Assembly (NCBI GenBank): GCA_949291295.1
Contig: CASEVE010000005.1
Location: forward strand, 25,892 to 89,891
Source of the DNA: an uncultured Olsenella sp.
GTDB lineage: Bacteria > Actinomycetota > Coriobacteriia > Coriobacteriales > Atopobiaceae
Reading direction: 5' to 3'
Length of the DNA: 64,000 nucleotides
Below, piece after piece: positions 8,744-17,259 of this stretch (position 1 is the first letter of the stretch; every line of letters begins with the position of its first letter). The position numbers were made by a program, and so were the translations under genes. Below the pieces are notes generated by a model. That model worked only from the letters and a program-made list of their open reading frames with translations, did no database searches and had not been told where the DNA came from.

Positions 8744-9337
8744 CTACCTCCCAAAGACAACGTGTCGAGCGCTCCAGAAGTACTGAGCTCCCGAGACGAC
8801 CGTAAGTACCACGGCGGCTATCATGAGGGCCCAGGAGACAAACCCGATCATGATCGCGAGGTCGACGAGCTCAAGCGAATAGAGCGCGAACCCAAGGTAG
8901 TAGCCGCAGAGCGAAACCATCGTAACGGCAGTCTTGGCCTTGCCGAGGTTATCGGCGGCAATGACCTCGCCGCTAGAGGCAGCGACCATGCGCAGTGCGC
9001 TTACAAGAAACTCGCGGACGAGGATGACAAACACGATCCACACGCTGACCTCACCGCGAACGAGGAGAAGCAGAAGCGCTGAGAAGACCAGGAGCTTGTC
9101 GGCGATGGGATCGAGAAACTTGCCGAAGTCAGTGATCTCGTCTCTTGAACGAGCCAGATAGCCGTCGACCTTGTCCGTGAGCGAGAGCGTCAGATAGATG
9201 ACAAACGCCGCAACGGAAAGAGACGTGTTGACCGGGCCGTCCGCAAGCAGGGCAACGACCATGAAGACGGGAATAAAGGCTATCCTCACGCAGGTTACGA
9301 TGTTGGCGGGCGTCCAAACGTCCTTATGGCCGGACAT
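8744..9337 (-). CDS. pgsA: CDP-diacylglycerol-glycerol-3-phosphate 3-phosphatidyltransferase
   Basis: Makes phosphatidylglycerophosphate from CDP-diacylglycerol and glycerol-3-phosphate, the committed step to phosphatidylglycerol. The 197-residue membrane protein carries the complete CDP-alcohol phosphotransferase motif: D58, G59, A62, R63, G72, D76 and D80 in DGYLARSRDEITDFGKFLD. Several hydrophobic helices flank it. The ATG lies 2 nt after the rimO stop, with GGAGGA as ribosome site, and the gene is followed within 1 nt by cinA. CDP-alcohol enzymes can have other head-group substrates; position next to cinA-recA favours PgsA. Confidence 0.93.
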   Translation of the reverse strand: MSGHKDVWTPANIVTCVRIAFIPVFMVVALLADGPVNTSLSVAAFVIYLTLSLTDKVDGYLARSRDEITDFGKFLDPIADKLLVFSALLLLLVRGEVSVWIVFVILVREFLVSALRMVAASSGEVIAADNLGKAKTAVTMVSLCGYYLGFALYSLELVDLAIMIGFVSWALMIAAVVLTVVSGAQYFWSARHVVFGR

Positions 9338-9339
9338 GT

Positions 9340-10662
9340 TTACCTATCCTCCTCCACGATCTGGCCGACAAGCTCATAGCAGAACGAGTCGACAAGATCC
9401 ACGGTGACGATGTCACCAACGGCGGCCTCTCCCCAACCGATGTGAACGGCACCATCGGAGTCGGGTGCCTGGAACCAGGTGTGACCAATAAGCTCGGGGC
9501 CATCCTCCCCCTCTTCGACCCCGTCGATAATGACGCGTACGCGCTCGCCCACGTGGGCGGCGGTGGCGGCAAAGCCGAGCTGCTCGGTTAGGTCGATGAG
9601 GCGTTGGGTGCGCTCAAGCTTAACCGCCTCCTCGACCTGATCTGCCATGCGAGCGGCGGCGGTTCCCTCCTCCTGCGAGTACGCAAAGACGGAGCAGTAG
9701 TCAAACTCCTGCTCAGCGATGAAGTCATAGAGCTCGTCAGCCTCTTCATCGGTCTCTCCGGGAAAGCCCGCCATACCAGTGGTTCTGAGGACCATCCCCG
9801 GAATCTCCCTACGGAGCTTATCGAAGAGCAGGCGAAGCTCGTCGGCAGAGCCCGTGCGACCCATCGTCTTGAGAACGCGAGCGGAGCAGTGCTGGATGGG
9901 AATGTCGATGTAGGGCAAGACCTCGGGAACGTCGCGAATCGTTGCGATGAGCTCGTCGGTCATCCCCTCCGGCTGGAGGTAGAGGACACGGACCCACCCC
10001 TCATAGGGCCTCACGGCCTCGGCGACGCGTCTGAGAAGGGAGGCAAGCGTCTGTCCCTCCTCGAGGTCGCAGCCCCAGACGCCGGTGTCCTGACCAATGA
10101 GGACAACCTCTCTGACGCCTCCCCTCATGAGACTTGTCACCTCGTCGACAATCACGCTGGCAGGGCGTGAGTGGTAGCGACCGCGGATATAGGGGATCGC
10201 GCAGAAGGTGCAGAACCGGTCGCATCCCTCGGAGATCTTGACGAAGGCGCTTGCACCCTCAATCGTTCTGAGCATGTCCGTGCTGATCGCTTGTTGCGGG
10301 GCATCAACGCCCAGAACATTGCTTACCACCGAGACGATGTTGTCTTCATCCTCGGCGCGAACAAAGGCCGCAACCTCGGGAAGCTCGCCTTCGAGCTCGT
10401 CGCCATAGCGTGAGGGCACGCAGCCGCACATCACGATGGGGCACGTGCGGAACCCCGCGCTTCTCTCTTCTGCCAGCTCAAGGGTCGTCTCAATGGACTC
10501 CTCGGTGGCAGAGGCCAAAAAGGAGCAGGTGTTTACTATGGCGACGTCCGCCTCGGCGGCGTCATCGGTCTCAGAGTATCCGGCCGAGAGGAGAAGGGCG
10601 CGCATGCGGTCGGAGTCAACTTCGTTTTTTGCGCAGCCCAGGGTGACAAGAAGAAATCGCAC
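9340..10662 (-). CDS. rimO: Ribosomal protein S12 methylthiotransferase RimO
   Basis: Radical SAM enzyme that methylthiolates a conserved Asp of ribosomal protein S12. 440 residues: N-terminal UPF0004 domain with GCAKNEVDSD, IVNTCSFLASA and MCGCVPSRYG; radical SAM motif CDRFCTFC near residues 147-154; C-terminal TRAM domain. The LGCAKNEVDSD and AIPYIRGRYHSR motifs separate it from MiaB and MtaB. The GTG start at 10662 has GAGGG 7 nt upstream. Located between yajQ and pgsA in a continuous operon. Confidence 0.96.
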   Translation of the reverse strand: MRFLLVTLGCAKNEVDSDRMRALLLSAGYSETDDAAEADVAIVNTCSFLASATEESIETTLELAEERSAGFRTCPIVMCGCVPSRYGDELEGELPEVAAFVRAEDEDNIVSVVSNVLGVDAPQQAISTDMLRTIEGASAFVKISEGCDRFCTFCAIPYIRGRYHSRPASVIVDEVTSLMRGGVREVVLIGQDTGVWGCDLEEGQTLASLLRRVAEAVRPYEGWVRVLYLQPEGMTDELIATIRDVPEVLPYIDIPIQHCSARVLKTMGRTGSADELRLLFDKLRREIPGMVLRTTGMAGFPGETDEEADELYDFIAEQEFDYCSVFAYSQEEGTAAARMADQVEEAVKLERTQRLIDLTEQLGFAATAAHVGERVRVIIDGVEEGEDGPELIGHTWFQAPDSDGAVHIGWGEAAVGDIVTVDLVDSFCYELVGQIVEEDR

Positions 10663-10674
10663 GGGATGCCCTCG

Positions 10675-11172
10675 CTAACGGTAGTTGACAAACTGGAGGG
10701 GCTGACCGTAGTCGCGCTCCTTGAGAGCGGCTATGACGGACTGGAGCACATCCTTAGAGGCTGAGCTCACGCGCAGCTTGTCGCCCTCGATGGTGGCCTT
10801 GGCCTTGAGCTTGAGGTCACGAATGTCCTTGGAGATCTTCTTGGCAGTATCGGTGTCGATGCCCTGGACGATAGAGCCCATCTGGCGCACCGTCATTCCG
10901 CTTGCCCCCTGCGGATCAGCCCAGCGCACAGCCGTGAGGTCGATGCCGCGCCTCGTGAGCTTTGTGGCAAGAACGTCGCGGACCTGACTCGCCACAAACT
11001 CCGAGGGAGCCTCAATCTTGAATGAGCCGTCCTTTTTCGAGAGCTCCAGCGTGGCGCCAGTTCCCTTGAGGTCGTAGCGCTGCGTGAGCTCACGAGCAGC
11101 CTGCTGGTAGGCGTTGTCAACCTCCTGCATGTCAACAACGGAAACAACGTCAAAGCTCGATTCCTTAGCCAT
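10675..11172 (-). CDS. yajQ: YajQ family nucleotide-binding protein
   Basis: 165-residue YajQ (UPF0234) protein with two ferredoxin-like domains; some members bind cyclic di-GMP or tRNA, and the role here is unknown. Conserved segments are SSFDVVSVVDMQEVDNAYQQ at the N-terminus, RYDLKGTGATLE, and KVSSASKDVLQ-like and GQPLQFVNYR at the C-terminus. ATG preceded by AAAGGAG. It sits 36 nt after rodZ and 12 nt before rimO, in the cell-envelope/RNA-modification operon. Confidence 0.93.
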   Translation of the reverse strand: MAKESSFDVVSVVDMQEVDNAYQQAARELTQRYDLKGTGATLELSKKDGSFKIEAPSEFVASQVRDVLATKLTRRGIDLTAVRWADPQGASGMTVRQMGSIVQGIDTDTAKKISKDIRDLKLKAKATIEGDKLRVSSASKDVLQSVIAALKERDYGQPLQFVNYR

Positions 11173-11208
11173 GTCTCTCCTTTCAGCACGTAGTGGAAGC
11201 CGTTAGTT

Positions 11209-12813
11209 CTATTCGGCGGGAGCCTCCTGGTCGGTGGATGCAGCCTCATCACCAGAGGCGGCATCAGCCTGATCAGACTCCCCCTCGGCTGGCTCGGGCA
11301 ACGGCGTTCCCTCGATCGTGAGCGAGTCGAGACCTCCCGCATGTGATGAGAAGCTGACGTTCTGGTTGTTCTCGGTGACGCTCACCGCCTCGGGGTTATC
11401 GACCTGAATGGTGATGGCATCGTGCACGTTATAGGACCCGGTCCAGGGGCCGGTGACGCTCTGGGCCACCTTGCTGACGCCATCGTTGGTAATCTCCACC
11501 CACGAGACCTCTCCGGCGGCCACAGTGACGTCAACGATGGTCTCCTTAGGCTGCTGGTCCTGGGCGCCCTGGGCAGCGTCCCCCGTGGTCTCATCGGCGC
11601 CCTCCTCTTTTTGAGGCTGCTCGTCCGTGGTTTCGGGGTTGGAGGTCGCCGGCTCGTCAGCCTGCTCATCGTCGTCTGCAGTTGAAGGAGCCTCATCGTC
11701 TTCTGAGGTCTGCTGGTCGGTGGTCCCGACAGGGACCACGTTGCCGGACGGATTGGGCTGCGTTCGCGCGCTGACGCACGAGTTCACCGAGAAGAGCAGA
11801 ATCGCCGTAAGGGCAACGGCAAGTACGAGGATGAGCGAGAAGAGCGCGCGCCTCGGGTCCGAGAGGAACTCAAACACGGGGCCAAAGAGACCCTCTCGTC
11901 TCTGTGGCCTTCTCCCCCCTCCGGAGCGCGGCTGCCTTCTTCTCACGTTGGGGCGCACGACGCTCGCGATGTTTCGCGAGGATCTTCTACCGCTGAGCGT
12001 TGAGGCGGGAGCGTAGGGGCTCGGTCTGTCGTCATAGCGGAGGTCGTCAGTGTACTCGCTCGGACGCACCCTGCGCATGCTGACGTCGTCACGACGATAG
12101 AGGCGCCCGGTCGGCATCTGTCCGCGAAAGTCATCGTCATACCCCGAGGAGCGCTGGCGCTCGCTGAGAAGACGGCTCGCGTTGTCATCATACTTGCGGC
12201 GACGAGTGTTCTGGTTTCTCCGGCGCGAGCCTCCCGAGGACCCCCGGTCTCCAGCAGGCTCCATGTTGTACGGCCTGGTGGAGCCGGCGTGGTCGTATGA
12301 AAGCGACGAGGCATACGAGGACCTGGTCCCCGCCGCGGAGCTTCCGGTCCCAACAAGGGGCACCGAGGTACGCGGACGTGCGGGCGCCGTTGTGGCAAAG
12401 GCGCCCATGTCGCCCGCGGGGCCACCGGAGGTCGGAAGCAGCGGCCGGTACTCCACATAGGCCTTGGGTCGAGAGCCCGCCTCGTTGGGCAGGTCATAGC
12501 CGGCTATGCCGCGGCCAGCCTGCGTGTCTCGCGTGCGACGACGGAGCTCGTGCGACGAGGTGCCGTGGCGGTACTGATAGAGGTCCTCCTGGAAGAGGTC
12601 GACGATCTCGCGGGCGTTAAGGCCAAGATAGCGAGCGTAGCTGGAGAGCATGCCCTGTGCGTAGCCGCTCTGGGGCATGTGCTCGTAGTCACCCTCCTCA
12701 AAGGCGATGAGGACGTCCTCTCTCAGGCGCAAGATCTTCGAGGCCTGGCGTACGGAGAGGCCGAGCTCGTGTCGTCGTGCGACGAGCGCTTCGCTGAACT
12801 GCGGGCGTGACAT
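11209..12813 (-). CDS. rodZ: RodZ-like helix-turn-helix membrane protein
   Basis: 534-residue bitopic membrane protein. An N-terminal HTH_25 domain (about residues 5-70) resembles RodZ, which links MreB or the divisome to the membrane. A long Arg/Ser/Tyr/Gly-rich, probably disordered segment (about 90-320) follows, then one transmembrane helix (about 322-345, ILVLAVALTAILLF), an acidic Thr/Glu/Asp/Gln-rich stretch, and a C-terminal DUF4115-like domain (about 440-515). It lies 3 nt after ftsK and before yajQ/rimO/pgsA, the Bacillus ymfM position. The C-terminus ends in a low-complexity acidic tail. The family is clear; a role in shape or division is inferred. Confidence 0.85.
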   Translation of the reverse strand: MSRPQFSEALVARRHELGLSVRQASKILRLREDVLIAFEEGDYEHMPQSGYAQGMLSSYARYLGLNAREIVDLFQEDLYQYRHGTSSHELRRRTRDTQAGRGIAGYDLPNEAGSRPKAYVEYRPLLPTSGGPAGDMGAFATTAPARPRTSVPLVGTGSSAAGTRSSYASSLSYDHAGSTRPYNMEPAGDRGSSGGSRRRNQNTRRRKYDDNASRLLSERQRSSGYDDDFRGQMPTGRLYRRDDVSMRRVRPSEYTDDLRYDDRPSPYAPASTLSGRRSSRNIASVVRPNVRRRQPRSGGGRRPQRREGLFGPVFEFLSDPRRALFSLILVLAVALTAILLFSVNSCVSARTQPNPSGNVVPVGTTDQQTSEDDEAPSTADDDEQADEPATSNPETTDEQPQKEEGADETTGDAAQGAQDQQPKETIVDVTVAAGEVSWVEITNDGVSKVAQSVTGPWTGSYNVHDAITIQVDNPEAVSVTENNQNVSFSSHAGGLDSLTIEGTPLPEPAEGESDQADAASGDEAASTDQEAPAE

Positions 12814-12816
12814 GTG

Positions 12817-15297
12817 CTACTCAACCTCCCTGTATGCAGCTTCCTGAACCTTCAGATCCTCTAGGCCATCCTTGTCAAGGAGAACCTCGCGCGGCTTTGA
12901 GCCGTTGGCGGGGCCTACGACGCCCTTCGCCTCCAGCATGTCCATGATACGACCAGCTCGGGCATAACCGACGGAGAGGGCGCGCTGTAGGCTCGAGGTG
13001 GATCCAAGCTGAGACTCCACGACGATGCGCGCCGCCTCCCAGACAAGCGGGTCGTCGTCCTTGGGGGCGCTGGGCTCTGAGGCACCCGGAGCGGTGGGGA
13101 CGACAGCGGTGAGGATGTCCTCATGGTAGTCCGCCGTGACCTGATCGCGTACGAACTTGACGGTCTGCTCAATCTCCTCATCGGAGACCCAGCAGCCCTG
13201 CGCGCGCCGAGGCTTCTTGCCGCGCAGCTTGACGAGCATGTCGCCCTTTCCGAGCAGCTGTTCGGCACCCTTCTGGTCAAGGATGATGCGCGAGTTGATC
13301 GAGTTGTCAACGGAGAGAGCCACGCGGTTGTCGATGTTGGCGCGGATGAGGCCGGTCACAACGTCTGCCGAGGGGCGCTGGGTGGCCACGATGAGGTGGA
13401 TGCCCGCGGCGCGGCCGAGCTGCGCGATGCGCACGATCGAGGACTCGACGTCCTTGCCCGCCACCATCATGAGGTCGGCGAGCTCGTCGATGACGATGAC
13501 GAAGTAGGGCATGTGCTTGGGGGGATTCTCGAGCTCCGCGTACTTGTCGCCGTCAACGTTCTTGTTGAACGTCTTGATGTCGCGGACCTTGTAGTGCTCG
13601 AAGACCTTGAGCCTGCGCTCCATCTCGGTGACGCCCCACTGAAGGGCGCTCGCCGCCTGACGCGGCTCGGTGACAACCGGCACATAGAGGTGCGGAAGGC
13701 CCGCGTAGCCCGTGAACTCGACGCGCTTGGGGTCAACCATGATGAGGCGCACCTGCTCGGGCGTGGCGCGCATGAGCATCGACATGATGATGGCGTTGAG
13801 AAGGACCGACTTGCCCGAGCCCGTGGTGCCTGCCACGAGCAGGTGCGGAAGCCCCGCGAGGTCGACGACGATTGGGTTTCCCTCTGAGTCGCGCCCAAAG
13901 GCGCAGTCGAGGGGGCCTCCCGTGGCATACGGGAGAACGTCGGAGAGAAACACGGGCTGGGGCTTCTCGTTGGGAATCTCGATTCCCACAAGAGACGTGC
14001 CAGGAATGGGGGCAAAGATGCGGACCGACTTGGCGGCGAGCGAGAGCGCGATGTCATCCTCGAGGTTCACGATCTTGTTCACGCGCTCGCCCTCGCCCAT
14101 CGAAATCTTGAACGTGGTGACGGACGGTCCAGCGATCCAGCCCTCGACACGTGAGGTCAGGCCAAACTCCTCGAGAGTTCCCTGAAGCTTTGCGGCCGTT
14201 GCGGCAAGCTCCTCGGCGTTTCCGTAGGAACCGTTGGCGTCAGGGTTCTCCCGTAGGATGCTGAGCGGGGGAAGCTGGTAGCTGTCGTCGGCATCTCCGG
14301 GCCGGGTAATCTGGGCGGGAGCCGTTGGACGACGCTCGTCCTTCTTGGAGGAACGCTTGGTGCCCGCCTTGGACTTGCCGGTCTTCTTTGCCTCGAGAAA
14401 GCTCGAAATCGAGGGCTTGGCCTTCTCCTTGGCCTCTTTCTGAGGTGCCGGAGCTGGGCTTCCAAGGGGTGCTGTTGCGGGAGGGATGAGCGTCGTGGGG
14501 GCTTGGTCGGCGTCGAGCAGGTTCGCTCGGCCCCGAGTCTTGTCACGCTTGAGGACCGTGGTCTTGCGGTTGCCGATATAGGTGGTCTCGCCCGCTCCCC
14601 CCGCGTCAAAAAGGGACGTCTGAGCAGGGGGCTCGTCGTCGGAGCAGGCGTCGATGATGGCGCGCTCACGACGCTCGCGAACGCGAGACTCACGCTCCTC
14701 GGCAACCTCCTGAATCCGCTTTCTGGCCTTGGTTACGGCATCAGAGACGGAAAAGCCGCAGACGACCACCCCGGCAACGATGACGCCCACGAGGACGACG
14801 TTGCCAACGACGGGACCCACGAGCTCGAGAAGGACGTATGCAACCACGCCCCCCACATAACCGCCCGAGCGCTCCGCGAGCGCAGAGTCAAAGACAAGGC
14901 CGGGGTCGGAGATGGCCTCGGAGAGGTTGAGCGAGAGCATGGCAAGAATGGCGAGCACGATCAAAGAGAGCCCCAGCGCCACGCGACCAGAGATGGCCTC
15001 CTCGCCGTCGAGGAAGAAGGTCATGGCAAAGGCGAAGATCGCGATGGGGACAAGAGGTGCCGCAGCGCCAAAGGACAGGGAGAGGAAGTCCCTCAGCGCG
15101 CTCGTGATGACCGCGGACGAGGGGAACATAAGCGTTGCGAGAAGCGCGACGGCAAAGACCGCGACGGCAACTCCGATGATGTCTCCCTGGACCGTTCCGA
15201 CAAGATGGGCGGTCGTGGCGCCCTTGCGAGACGATGTGGACCTACCCTTTGAGTTTGTGCGACCCTTGGCTGCGTTTGGGGTGCGTTTGGCCGGCAT
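12817..15297 (-). CDS. ftsK: DNA translocase FtsK/SpoIIIE
   Basis: Membrane-anchored DNA pump for chromosome segregation at the septum. 826 residues: four or so N-terminal transmembrane helices (about 30-185), a charged Lys/Ala/Pro linker (about 190-360), an alpha/beta motor domain with Walker A GTTGSGKS near residue 490 and the Walker B region YFVIVIDELADLMM, then RIAQLGRAAGIHLIVATQRP, and a C-terminal gamma winged helix (SSLQRALSVGYARAGRIMDMLE) for KOPS recognition. The ATG directly follows the rnj stop (TAAATG). Confidence 0.97.
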   Translation of the reverse strand: MPAKRTPNAAKGRTNSKGRSTSSRKGATTAHLVGTVQGDIIGVAVAVFAVALLATLMFPSSAVITSALRDFLSLSFGAAAPLVPIAIFAFAMTFFLDGEEAISGRVALGLSLIVLAILAMLSLNLSEAISDPGLVFDSALAERSGGYVGGVVAYVLLELVGPVVGNVVLVGVIVAGVVVCGFSVSDAVTKARKRIQEVAEERESRVRERRERAIIDACSDDEPPAQTSLFDAGGAGETTYIGNRKTTVLKRDKTRGRANLLDADQAPTTLIPPATAPLGSPAPAPQKEAKEKAKPSISSFLEAKKTGKSKAGTKRSSKKDERRPTAPAQITRPGDADDSYQLPPLSILRENPDANGSYGNAEELAATAAKLQGTLEEFGLTSRVEGWIAGPSVTTFKISMGEGERVNKIVNLEDDIALSLAAKSVRIFAPIPGTSLVGIEIPNEKPQPVFLSDVLPYATGGPLDCAFGRDSEGNPIVVDLAGLPHLLVAGTTGSGKSVLLNAIIMSMLMRATPEQVRLIMVDPKRVEFTGYAGLPHLYVPVVTEPRQAASALQWGVTEMERRLKVFEHYKVRDIKTFNKNVDGDKYAELENPPKHMPYFVIVIDELADLMMVAGKDVESSIVRIAQLGRAAGIHLIVATQRPSADVVTGLIRANIDNRVALSVDNSINSRIILDQKGAEQLLGKGDMLVKLRGKKPRRAQGCWVSDEEIEQTVKFVRDQVTADYHEDILTAVVPTAPGASEPSAPKDDDPLVWEAARIVVESQLGSTSSLQRALSVGYARAGRIMDMLEAKGVVGPANGSKPREVLLDKDGLEDLKVQEAAYREVE

Positions 15298-16962
15298 TTA
15301 GACCTCCATCACCACCGGTATGATCATAGGACGGGTGTGAGTTCTGTTCCAGAGCTGGTTGGAGAGGGCATTGCGCACTCCCCTCCTCAGCGCGTCGATG
15401 TTGACCCCCTGGGCGCTCATGAGCTTCTCGACCTGCGCGCGGACGATGTCCTGAGCGTCCTCGAGAAGGAAGACGTCCGTAGACGAAGAGAGGCCTCGAG
15501 TGGAGATCTCGACGGCAGCGATGCCGCGGCTCTTCTTTGCGATCACGACCGTGCAGGTGACCACGCCATCGGCGCCGAGCTTCTGACGGTCCCTGAGAAC
15601 CGTGGGGTTGGCCTCGGTAACGGTGCCGCCGTCAACGTAGACGACGCCGGACTCAACGGCGCGACCACGGCGCACCTTGTGCTTGACCATCTCGAGGGAA
15701 TCGCCGTTGTCGAGCACGAAGATGTGGCTCGCGGAGACGCCCATCTGCTGCGCGAGCTCGGCATGGGCGCGAAGGTGCTGGGCCTCACCGTGAACCGGCA
15801 TGAAGGAGCGCGGCTTTGCCATGGCGAGCATGAGCTTGAGCTCCTCCTGGCTCGCGTGGCCGGAGACGTGCACGAGGCCCTTGCTCTTGTCATAGATCTC
15901 GCAGCCAATCTTGGAGAGCGAGTTGATGATCGACTGCACGCTCTTCTCGTTGCCGGGGATGGGCGTTGCGGAGATGATCACCGTATCCGTCTCGTGGATG
16001 GAGAGCGACTTGTGCTCGCCGGTAGCCATGCGCGCAAGCGCGGAGAGCGGCTCGCCCTGGCTGCCGGTGCAGAGCACGACGATCTTGTCATCGGGGATGC
16101 GATCGACGTCGTAGGCGTCGATGATGTTCTCCTCGTCGATGTTGAGGTAGCCAAGGTCGCGCGCGACTTTGGTGTTGGTGATCATGGAGCGACCCGTGAC
16201 CACGACCTTTCGGCCCACTGCCACAGAGGCGTCGCAGATCTGCTGCAGGCGATGGATGTGGCTCGAGAAGGCGGCCACAAAGACGCGACCAGGCGCGTTT
16301 TTGATGACGTGGCGCAGGTCACGACCAACAGCGGCCTCGGAAGGCGTGAAGCCCGGGCGCGTGGCGTTGGTGGAATCGGAGAGAAGCAGGTCGACCCCCT
16401 GCGAGCCAAACTTGTTGATCGCCTGGAAGTTGGGCCTGCGTCCGTCAATGGGCGTCTGGTCAAACTTGAAGTCGCCGGTGTGCATGACGGAGCCGGCGGG
16501 CGTTTGGATGAAGACGCCAAATGCGGCCGGAATGGAGTGCGTCATCGAGAAGAACGTGATGTTGAAGGCGCCAAGCGTGATGGTTGAGCCGTCGCTCACC
16601 TCACGAGTCTTGGGGTTTTTGATGCCATGCTCGTCGAACTTGCCCTGGATGATGCCGAGCGTGAGCTTGCTCGAGTAGATCGGCACCTTGCGGGTAAGGT
16701 CCTGGAGCAGGTACGGAAGGGCGCCGGTGTGGTCCTCGTGACCGTGCGTGATGATGATGCCGCGCAGCTTCTCCTCGTTCTCCAGGACATAGGTGTAGTC
16801 GGGAAGAATGAGGTCGATGCCGGGCTGTCCCTCGTCGGGAAACATGAGGCCAGCGTCAACGAGCACCATGTCGTCGCCGTACTCAAAGGCGGTCATGTTC
16901 TTGCCGATGCCATCGAGGCCGCCGAGCGGAATGATCTTGAGCGCTATGTCTTTCTTGGGCAT
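15298..16962 (-). CDS. rnj: Ribonuclease J
   Basis: Metallo-beta-lactamase/beta-CASP ribonuclease with 5'-3' exo- and endonuclease activity. 554 residues; the Zn motif HGHEDH is at residues 73-78, followed by downstream beta-CASP features such as GSQGEPLSAL and the VHVSGHAS histidine motif. The C-terminal domain ends with RPMIIPVVMEV. Only one RNase J paralogue is in the window. It opens the long ftsK-rodZ-yajQ-rimO-pgsA-cinA operon and has a plausible promoter just upstream at 16998-17027. Confidence 0.96.
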   Translation of the reverse strand: MPKKDIALKIIPLGGLDGIGKNMTAFEYGDDMVLVDAGLMFPDEGQPGIDLILPDYTYVLENEEKLRGIIITHGHEDHTGALPYLLQDLTRKVPIYSSKLTLGIIQGKFDEHGIKNPKTREVSDGSTITLGAFNITFFSMTHSIPAAFGVFIQTPAGSVMHTGDFKFDQTPIDGRRPNFQAINKFGSQGVDLLLSDSTNATRPGFTPSEAAVGRDLRHVIKNAPGRVFVAAFSSHIHRLQQICDASVAVGRKVVVTGRSMITNTKVARDLGYLNIDEENIIDAYDVDRIPDDKIVVLCTGSQGEPLSALARMATGEHKSLSIHETDTVIISATPIPGNEKSVQSIINSLSKIGCEIYDKSKGLVHVSGHASQEELKLMLAMAKPRSFMPVHGEAQHLRAHAELAQQMGVSASHIFVLDNGDSLEMVKHKVRRGRAVESGVVYVDGGTVTEANPTVLRDRQKLGADGVVTCTVVIAKKSRGIAAVEISTRGLSSSTDVFLLEDAQDIVRAQVEKLMSAQGVNIDALRRGVRNALSNQLWNRTHTRPMIIPVVMEV

Positions 16963-16997
16963 TCCTTAGTGGTTCCTTTCGCGGAGCGATTCTGCAA

Positions 16998-17027
16998 TGT
17001 ATATCAGACGGCCCAAGGCCGTGCCAA
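16998..17027 (-). promoter_or_regulatory. rnj promoter with palindrome in the spacer
   Basis: On the minus strand TTGGCA (17027-17022, 5 of 6) and TATACA (17003-16998, 4 of 6) are 18 nt apart. The spacer is almost filled by the perfect palindrome ACGGCC-TTG-GGCCGT (17022-17008), a good candidate for a repressor site. The regulator is unknown. Confidence 0.5.
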
Positions 17028-17167
17028 TTCGCATACCCGTCAATTGTAGTCGAGAAGCGCGTGTGACTGAGATGTTCCACGATGGTTCCACGGGAACAAT
17101 CTCCTCCAACGACCCCTACAGCTCAAAGGGACAAAACTCCCCTGTAAGGAGGCCTCGTGACAGACGG

Positions 17168-17237
17168 ACGGACGCCCCGGTGTTCCGAAGAGAAGTTTCG
17201 CGAAGCGCACTTCTCGTAGGAACACCGGGGCGTCCGT
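17168..17237. repeat. Conserved-loop palindromic element, copy 1
   Basis: Perfect inverted repeat with 19-nt arms (17168-17186 and 17219-17237; left arm ACGGACGCCCCGGTGTTCC) around a 32-nt loop (17187-17218) that itself folds through GAGAAG/CTTCTC and TTCGCGAA. The loop is 28/32 identical to the loop of the element at 60952-61023, while the arms are different. It lies 22 nt after the pnp stop. No T-run follows on either strand, so it is not a standard intrinsic terminator. Confidence 0.85.
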
Positions 17238-17259
17238 TAAGCAGCGTCAGAGAGCGAAC

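Larger units (their letters stand above)
16963..17259. other. rnj-pnp intergenic region
   Basis: About 300 nt without a gene. From low to high coordinate it holds the rnj leader and promoter (16998-17027), an imperfect inverted repeat TGTTCC...GGAACA (17073-17098), and the large palindromic element at 17168-17237 just beyond the pnp stop codon. Short reading frames here have no ribosome site or recognisable product. Confidence 0.6.

Noticed and set aside
8743..8760. Upstream TTG start for cinA at 8760
   Set aside because: No ribosome site precedes it, while GGGAGGT precedes the TTG at 8742 directly after the pgsA stop.
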